Below, piece by piece: positions 57,475 through 64,000 of a DNA stretch of 64,000 nucleotides. Location of the stretch: NCBI GenBank assembly GCA_023935145.1, contig CM043700.1, positions 98,808,400-98,872,399 on the forward strand. The letters are read 5' to 3'. The position numbers and the translations under genes were made by a program. The DNA is from Bretschneidera sinensis. Lineage: Eukaryota > Streptophyta > Magnoliopsida > Brassicales > Akaniaceae. The notes under the pieces were generated by a model, which was not told where the DNA came from, made no database searches, and saw nothing but the letters and a program-made list of their open reading frames with translations. Each line of letters starts with the position of its first letter. Position 1 is the first letter of the stretch.

Positions 57475-58877
57475 TGATAGACGCTTAAATATACATATTT
57501 AAGCCCCCTTATTTACACTTGTTAGATCCTTTATTACATTAATTTGGTATCTTTTACTCCATTTGTGTGTTTTACATGTTTTTATAGGGTCTTGGAGAAA
57601 AAGAAGCAGTTTTGGCACTTTAAGGAAGAAATCTAGAAGCCCTGGAGCACTTTCTGGACAAAGTACGATCGAGCGCACACGCAGTGCGATCGAGCGCACA
57701 TACGATCATTGTAGGATCGAGCGCACCTTGCGATCGAGCGCAAGGACACATGCGATCGAGCGCAAGGCACATGCGATCGAGCGCAAGGCACATGCGATCG
57801 AGCGCAAGGCACATACGATCGAGCGCAAATATACGGGCGTGAACAGTAAACTGCAGAACCTTATTTTGGAAAATACAAGATTTTCGTTTTAGGAAAGTTT
57901 AGGACTCATGGGTCTATTAGGACTTCTCAAAGACCTATAAATACACTTGTAACTCACACACAAAAACACACCTTACACCTTAGATAGAAAACACTTTTCT
58001 CTTTTCTTTTACTTGGAGTGGAGAGCTTGGGAGAGAATTGACGCCTCTTCTCTCGGGTTTATTCTTCTCCCTTATGTTTAGTTTAATTATGTTTACTTCA
58101 GTTAGTATGTGTAACTAACTCTCTTAGTAGGGCTTGGTTGAAGCCCTAATTATGTTTACTCAATAAATTTAGTATTGGCGCCTTTGCGATATTTATGTTG
58201 TGTTGCTTAAACTTGATTAATACCTGCTTTTATTTAAATTCCTCATATGTATATGTCTGATCAATATGTGCATGTGGTATGGACTTGTTAGTTAGATCAA
58301 TTTGGATGACCGAGTCCTGGGTCTAACATTAGTAACAAGGGATATCTTATCCAGATACCCGGGTTAATCAACATGGGAAACCGGGAGTAGATACCATGCC
58401 TTAGGTCTCATGTGGTTGTCGATTTCCATAGTACTTATGTTTTCTTAAGGAACAACTCAAGCAGATACCATGCTGAATCCCTTAAGGAAGAAAAGAGTTA
58501 GAGTAGATACCATGCCTAACTCGTTGCTTAGGGAAATCAATAGCTTAAGGAGTAGATACCATGCCCTTAGGTTGGCGACCAGTAGGTATACATGGCATGA
58601 ATAAAGCATTGGCATACTATTATATTGTGGTAACATAATTAGTGGTGGATATCAAGTCCCTACGCCTTTATCCTTAGTATTTTATCTTTATTATTTCTCA
58701 ACACTTTTATTATTTCTATCTTTTTATATTGCGAATATAATTCTAAATTGAACTTTACCAATCCCTGTGGAGATGATCTTGCATTCGCACACTATACTAC
58801 ACTGTTGACCTTGTGCACTTGCAAGTAAAACAAGTGCGATTATTTACCCATTTATTTAGGTATATTATCGCACAACA
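57475..58877 (+). repeat. Array C LTR4
   Basis: 1403 bp. It carries one extra 21-bp GCGATCGAGCGCAAGGCACAT unit and several private substitutions (ATCCAGATACC, CATGCCTTAGG, CGTTGCTTAGG, CAACACTTTT). It ends GCACAACA and is followed directly by copia E. Confidence 0.92.
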
Positions 58878-59937
58878 GGTAATTGATATTCTTTTATCTC
58901 GGTCTGCTCCATAGTTCGAATTAGCATAACCCTCAAGACGGATGGACTTACCCCTCTTCTCATAAACCAGCCCCACATCCGGGCTTCCCTTCAAGTACCT
59001 TAGCAACCACTTCATCCCAAGCCAATGCTCCTTTCCGGGATTACTCATAAACCTGCTGAGAACACTTATTGCATGAGCAATGTTGGGTCTAGTGATTACC
59101 ATGGTGAACATTACAGATCTAACTGCACTAGAGTAAGGGACCTTTTTCCATTTCCTACTTCTCCTCATCCGATCTTGGACATTGATCGCTGGAGAACTTG
59201 AAATGACCAGCAAGGGAAACCTTCACTAGTTTGCTATCTTCCATAGAAAACTTAGATATAATCTTTTCTATGTAGGAAGTCTGAGAAATCTTCAATCTGT
59301 TTCTCTCCCTTTCATTCATTATACTCATCCCAATGATCTTCTGTGCATGGCCAAGATCCTTCATCTCAAACTCTGAACTGAGTTGAGATTCCAATTCTTC
59401 TATCCTCTCCCTGCTTTTCCCAACCAACAGCATATCATCAACATAGATGAGGATAATCACCATTTCCTCCACCATGTGCCTCTTGTAGTACAAGCACGAA
59501 TCATAGTAGCTCCTCATAAAACCCAAGCTAGTTACAAAGGAATAAAACATCTTATTCCATTGTCGAGGTGATTGCTTCAGACCATAGAGAGATTTCTTCA
59601 ATTGGCACACCAAATCTCCCTGCCTTCCTTCCTCATTGCCCTCGGGTTGCCTCATGTAGATGGTCTCATCAAGCTCTCCATGTAAGAACGTTGTCTTCAC
59701 ATCTATTTGCTCGATTTCCCAATTAAATTGGACCACCATTGCTAATACTATCCTTATCGTCTTGTATTTCATAACCGATAAGAATATTTCAGTGAAATCT
59801 ATGCCTTCTCTTTGTGTGAATCCCTTCACCACTAGCCTAGCCTTATACCGGACTTCATCCCCTGGAGTGTTCCCTTCTTTGATCTTGTAAATCCACATAC
59901 AATCCACAACTCTCTGTTTTTCTGGCTTGGGCACCAA
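58878..59937 (-). pseudogene. Copia E reverse transcriptase and start of RNase H
   Basis: 59155-59937 has VVKGFTQREGIDFTEIFLSV, QIDVKTTFLHGELDE, KSLYGLKQSPRQWN and an intact catalytic YVDDMLLVG. A frame change near 59160-59210 leads to SAVRSVMFTMVITRPNIAHA, VLSRFMSNPGKEHW, LRYLKGSPDVGLVY and NSNYGADRDKRISIT, where RNase H breaks off at array C. A stop lies before ELVPKPEKQ near 59941. The polymerase core looks intact, unlike the gypsy elements here. Confidence 0.88.
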
Positions 59938-60198
59938 TTCTTAAGAGTTGTTCTTCCTCAAAGAATCCATTTCTTCCTCCATAGCTAGCTGCCATTTTGA
60001 TGAATCCTTACATTCCATGGCATTCATGTAAGTTTCTAGTTCAACCCCTCATTCTGAATAAGGAGCTGCTACATTAGTATCCGCAAAACCATATCTCAAA
60101 GGTGGTCTGACCAGCTTTTTTTTTTGGTCCCTTGTGAGCTAATAGTCATTCTGACTTGCTGCATCATCTCCTTCTAGTTTAGCCTCCTCTAGAGTGTC
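59938..60198 (-). pseudogene. Copia E linker between integrase and RT
   Basis: Broken minus-strand frames with MEEEMDSLRKNNS just before a stop, the usual copia block preceding RT, and a stop near 60199 ending the integrase frame. Confidence 0.6.
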
Positions 60199-61423
60199 CT
60201 AAGCTTGGCCTTCATCAATGGGCTCTACCTGGTCCGAACCCTCTTGCCATCCTTGCTCTACCTGAACTGAATTTTCCTTGATGCTATGCTCCACAAATAC
60301 CAAACTGGTTTGCTCACTATCCCCTGCAGGGTTAGTTTTCTCCAAATATGGAAATAATAATTCATTAAAAATGACATCCCTACTTATTATGAGTTTAGTC
60401 CCTTTTGGCTCTAAGGACCATAACCTATACCCCTTAAACCCATCACCATACCCTAGAAACACACATTTTCTATACCATGGGGTAAGTTTATCATCCTTTT
60501 GATATGCAAATGCAGCACATCCAAAAGTCCTAAGGTTGTTCAACTCAAGAGATTTGCCACTCCACATCTCCTCGGGAGTCTTAAGGTCTAAAGCCCTAGA
60601 GGGTGATCTATTAACCAAATATGCAGCAGTAGACACAACGTACCCCCAAAAACATTTTGGTAAACTGGACCCAATTAACATGCACCTAACCTTTTCCATA
60701 AGGGTCCTATTCATCCTCTTAGCAACTCCATTTTGCTGAGCAGTTTTCACAACCGTTCTATGTCTTAGAATTCCATTTAACTCACAGAATTTATCAAAAT
60801 CCTTATTAAAAAATTCTAAGCCATTATCAGTTCTTAACGCCTTAACTACCCTGTCCGTTTGAGTCTCCAACAACTTTTTCCACACCACAAATTTATTCAA
60901 AGCCTCTGATTTATTTTTAAGCAAATAAACCCAAACCTTTCTAGAATAATCATCAATTAAAGACAGAAGAAAGTAATGATTACCTCCCTGTGTTGGTGTT
61001 CTTGCTGGTCCCCAAAGATATGCATGAATGTAGTTAAGAATGCCCTTAGACTTGTGCACTCCGGTGTTGAAGCTGACCCGATGTTGCTTCCCAAGAACAC
61101 AACATTCGCAGAAATCTAGTTTCTTTACCTTGTCACCATCAAGTAGACCATTCTTGCTGAGAACTTGCAGCCTCTTTTCGCTCATATATCCTAAGCGATT
61201 GTGCCAAAGTACTGCCTTATCCATCTTAGCCCTCAAGCTTGCTGCTTGATCCTTGATTTCTGTCTCTCCAATAATCTCATAGAGACCATCCTTTATTACT
61301 GCTTTGATCATTATCAAAGATCCCTTGGTTACCTTGATCTTTCCTCCCTCTGCTTTGTATGTGTACCCCATGGAATTTAGCTACCCCAATGAGATCAAGT
61401 TTCTTCTCAAATCTTGAAGATAC
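60199..61423 (-). pseudogene. Copia E GAG-pre-integrase and integrase
   Basis: A 390-codon frame (60199-61371) plus a shifted lead-in to 61423. The zinc motif is LWHNRLGYMSEKRL, where the second His of the family (GHMSE) is Tyr, then CECCVLGKQ. Catalytic sites: LIDDYSRKVWVY (Asp), LRTDNGLEFF (Asp), and GVAKRMNRTLMEK, where the family has AER, so Glu is Lys. C-terminal blocks NLRTFGCAAFAY and KCVFLGYGDGFKGYRLW are normal. The 5' side ends at copia D. Confidence 0.88.
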
Positions 61424-62286
61424 TGTTGGAGTTTTGTCCAAGGATTAAACAAAGTGAAGATTCAGCAAGTCAACACCAGGTCAGGCCGTGACCCAGCTCT
61501 TTCTAGGCCGTGGTGCCTAGCATGGAGGAGGTTCAACACCAGTTGTGAGTCACGGCTCAGACTTCCCCAAGCCGCGGCGCCTAGAAAAGTGAGAAGTTGA
61601 GAGGTGTTTAGCCTTGCTCCAAGCCGTGACATGCCTTGTTCTAGGCCGTGGCCTGAAGGGACACTAATGCCTTTTGGTTCAGCCTTTTGTTAAGTGTGTG
61701 AGACATGTTCAAAACACACAGGATCACTTAGAATTGATTGAGGGCTAAGGTTGATTGGTCCTTAAGATCTAAGGGTGGATATTGATCCTTAAGATGGGTC
61801 AAGAAGTTGGTGCACTATATAAAGGGTCACCTAGCTTCAATCACAACACAACATACACACATTGTGACATACAAGTGATCATCATACAAGAGAGTTAAAG
61901 TGCAAGTGTGAGAGTGCAAAGACACAAAACACAGGAGAGACACTAGAATAGATCTCAAAAGAAAGGCTGGTTGTACAGAGAGAAGTAGTATAGATTGTGG
62001 GTAGAGTGCTTTTGTAATAGTTCTATCATTTTCTTTCTTCTCTTCTTGGTTCTTTAAGAACTTGAGTTTCTTGGAGAGGGTTGCTGTATTTGTAAAGAAC
62101 CATTGATTTAGTGCAGAGAGTTCAGAGGAACTCATGGGAACGTAGGCTATTGCCGAACCTCAATAACAATTGCTGTGTCCTTTCCTTTCTTTGATTTATG
62201 TTTTTGTTTCCAATTCATCTTTACAAGTCATTCTAGACTTGGGTGTTTGGAAGATCACTACCTGGGCATCTCTAAGGTGATTTCCA
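61424..62286 (+). repeat. 5' LTR of copia D
   Basis: TGTTGGAGTTTTGTCC...GATTTCCA, about 863 bp. AGGCCGTG / AAGCCGTGAC / AAGCCGCGGC words recur at 61480-61660. Confidence 0.82.
61816..61823 (+). promoter_or_regulatory. TATA box of copia D LTR
   Basis: TATATAAA in the block CACTATATAAAGGGTCACC, kept in the LTR of element E, so this is the probable family promoter. Confidence 0.7.
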
Positions 62287-62290
62287 ATAG

Positions 62291-62302
62291 TGGTATCAGA
62301 GT
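62291..62302 (+). promoter_or_regulatory. Primer-binding site of copia D
   Basis: TGGTATCAGAGT, the complement of the initiator tRNA-Met 3' end with one mismatch, four bases past the LTR. Confidence 0.88.
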
Positions 62303-62542
62303 CAGATGAGCTTTGGACAGTGGGTATCGAAGCTGGAACAGAAGGTGACAAAGTCAAGACTCCAAGAATCAAAGATCAACTTCTTGGGTGATTCAATAAC
62401 GGAGTAAAGATCAAGATCAGATCGTGTTCTTGAGGGTGATTCAAGAACGGTATTAAGATCAATCTTCGATCGTGTTCTTGAGGTTTAGAAGAATTTGAAA
62501 AACAATTGTGGGTGCTGCATAAATCTGAGATTTTCTCCACAA

Positions 62543-63326
62543 GATGGCTTCAAATTTCGTTGTTGAGAAGTTTGATGGAAAATGAGACTTTGCCCTTTGG
62601 AAGCGGAAGATCAAGGTTGTTCTTATGTAACAGAAGGTGGACTTGGCTATTGGAGAAGATGATGCTTTTCCAGCAAGTATCACGGAGGACCAACGGATTG
62701 AGATGAAGAAGATGGCATACAACACCATTTTCTTATACATATCGGATAGTGTCACAAGAGAGTGCGGAGACTCGGAAGATCCAGCTGTCATATGGAAGAA
62801 ACTAGATCAGTTGTTTCTTACCAAAACTCTCCCTAATAAAATTTATCTTCTTAAAAGAATCTTTGCTTTTAAAATGGATCATAACAATGAGTTGCAAGAT
62901 AATCTTGATGTGTTTAACAAACTAGTTCAAGATTTGGCTAGTTGTAGTATAAAGTTCCTAGATGAACAATTGGATGTTATTTTGTTAAATTCTCCTCCTG
63001 AGTGTTTTGAAAGTTTAATCAATGCAATTGAATATAGAAGAGATACACTAACCAAGGAAATCATGATTAATGCTCTAAGGGCTCATGATTTCAAAGCAAA
63101 GATAAGGGAAGCATCAAGTGGAGAAGGGCTGTTCGTTAGAGGAAGGCCAACAACTCGGAATGGCAGTAGTATTTATGGAAACTACCGGGAGAAATCAAGA
63201 GGTAGAGGGCAGAGCTATGGGAGATTGCATTCCAAATTGAAGTTTGGAGGGAAACAATGCTTCTTCTGCAATAAGGAGGGTCACTTCAAGAAAGATTGCA
63301 AGAAGAAGATGTGGGATGAGAGATGA
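62543..63326 (+). pseudogene. Copia D gag
   Basis: The start ATG at 62543 gives MASNFVVEKFDGK, then TGA (where Trp is expected) at about 62582 and TAA at about 62627. The rest is open to 63326: DPAVIWKKLDQLFLTKTLPNK, LLNSPPECFESLINAIE and the zinc knuckle CFFCNKEGHFKKDC (intact). A TGA at 63324-63326 separates gag from protease, which share one frame in intact copia elements. Confidence 0.88.
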
Positions 63327-64000
63327 GGAAGCCATACCAAGAATGGAGAGGCTTTGGTTGCCAAGGGAGAACAACAAGATGATGTTCTTGTTGTGTGCTC
63401 AAATGTGAGCAGGAGGAAAGGCAGCGAGAAATGGATCTTGGATACCATGTGCATTTATCACATGTGCCCTCACAAGGATTGGTTCAAAAATTTCAAGGAA
63501 ATCAATGATGGAAGGGTTTTCTTGGGGAATGACACTTTTTGCAAAGTGAGGGGAATAGGAGACATCAAATTGAGGATGCTTGATGGAGTCATAAGGCTAC
63601 TGCGGAATGTGAGGTGTTTTTCAGATTTAAAGAGGAATTTGATCTCATTGGGGCAGCTGGATTCCATGGGGTATTCATACAAAGCAAAGGGAGGAAAGAT
63701 CAAGGTGACTAAGGGATCTTTGATAGTGATCAAAGCAGCAATAAAAGATGGACTTTATGAGATGATCGGAGAGATAGAAATCAAGGATCAAGCAACAAGC
63801 TTGATGGCTGAGATGGATAAGGCAGCCCTTTGGCACACTCGCTTGGGACATATGAGCGAAAATGGCCTGCAAGTTCTCAGCAAGAATGGTCTACTTGATG
63901 GTGACAAAGTAAAGAAATTGGATTTCTGCGAGTGTTGTGTTCTTGGGAAGCAACACCGGGTCAGTTTCAACACCGGAGTGCACAAGTCTAAGGGCATTCT
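63327..64000 (+). pseudogene. Copia D protease and start of integrase
   Basis: The same frame continues after the stop. The protease site reads WILDTMCIYHMCPHKDWF; the family has Asp-Ser/Thr-Gly-Cys, so the catalytic Gly is Met. RNLISLGQLDSMGYSYKAKG leads into integrase, whose zinc motif LWHTRLGHMSEN...CECCVLGKQ is intact here, unlike in E. The catalytic core lies outside the window. Confidence 0.85.

Larger units (their letters stand above)
45848..58877 (+). mobile_element. Array C: tandem non-autonomous Athila-derived elements, 4 LTRs and 3 bodies
   Basis: Order: truncated LTR1 (45848-46991), body 1 (46992-49564), LTR2 (49565-50946), body 2 (50947-53519), LTR3 (53520-54901), body 3 (54902-57474), LTR4 (57475-58877). 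The period is 3955 bp and neighbours share LTRs. Bodies are 2573 bp and almost identical. Each has a perfect tRNA-Asp primer site, a 280-codon gag-like ORF, the conserved 3' motifs and polypurine tract, and no protease, RT or integrase. LTR1 lacks its first ~238 bp, so no target duplication is visible. The array splits copia E within RNase H. Confidence 0.92.
44782..61423 (-). mobile_element. Copia element E (Tork-like), interrupted twice
   Basis: Minus-strand Ty1/copia element in the 3' LTR of chromovirus G. Visible parts: 3' LTR (44782-45365), RNase H end (45366-45847), RNase H start and RT (58878-59937), integrase (60199-61423). Array C splits its RNase H. Copia D cuts it upstream of integrase at 61424, so gag, protease and 5' LTR would lie beyond D, outside the window. 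Confidence 0.88.
61424..64000 (+). mobile_element. Copia element D (Tork-like), 5' part
   Basis: Plus-strand element of the same family as E in opposite orientation: LTR, Met-tRNA primer site, gag, protease, start of integrase; it runs off the window. The 5 bp GATAC (61419-61423) precede it and should recur after its 3' LTR. D and E integrase regions (61040-61371 and 63666-63997) form a large inverted repeat. Confidence 0.88.

Noticed and set aside
62459..62791. 110-codon minus frame opposite copia D gag
   Set aside because: Shadow of the gag frame on the plus strand, which has clear family motifs.

Overview
The window looks like nuclear DNA of a flowering plant, most likely a eudicot. The evidence is a sieve-element-occlusion (SEO) gene relic, a JINGUBANG-type WD40 relic, a nuclear-type tRNA-Thr, and LTR retrotransposons of clades found only in plants (Tat, Athila, Tekay/Del-like chromovirus, Tork-like copia). 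The genus cannot be read from the sequence. No intact host protein-coding gene was found. Almost everything is transposon sequence in various stages of decay.

Layout. 1-2401: WD40 gene fragment, then AT-rich DNA with a copia LTR relic. 2407-13248: one complete but dead Tat-type Ty3/gypsy element on the minus strand, bounded by the 5-bp target duplication AATAC. Its 3' region carries a plus-strand (antisense) gene with candidate introns, a truncated second copy of that gene, and a 48-bp hairpin minisatellite. 13254-19340: AT-rich DNA with a non-autonomous element bearing long terminal inverted repeats, a tRNA-Thr(UGU) and a tandem repeat that abuts it. 19341-21875: SEO pseudogene on the minus strand.

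21876-64000 is one nest of insertions. Copia F (minus) cuts the SEO relic. Chromovirus G (LTR 2245 bp, plus) cuts F. Athila element A (27178-41440) sits in the RT gene of G. Athila element B (34198-38412), non-autonomous and lacking its 3' LTR, sits in the integrase gene of A. In the 3' LTR of G sits copia E (minus). E is cut by array C (45848-58877), a head-to-tail array of three internal regions and four LTRs of a short Athila-derived element, and again by copia D (61424 to the window end), a relative of E in opposite orientation.

Most pol genes are inactivated, repeatedly by G-to-A type changes at catalytic Asp or Glu codons. Array C is the exception: its three copies are almost identical, each with an intact 280-codon gag-like ORF and a perfect tRNA-Asp primer site. 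The strongest candidate for something undescribed is a set of conserved non-coding RNA folds in the 3' regions of A, B and C: a roughly 100-nt domain closed by a long-range stem, plus an upstream hairpin that may have two alternative pairings. In both, base pairing is kept despite sequence change.
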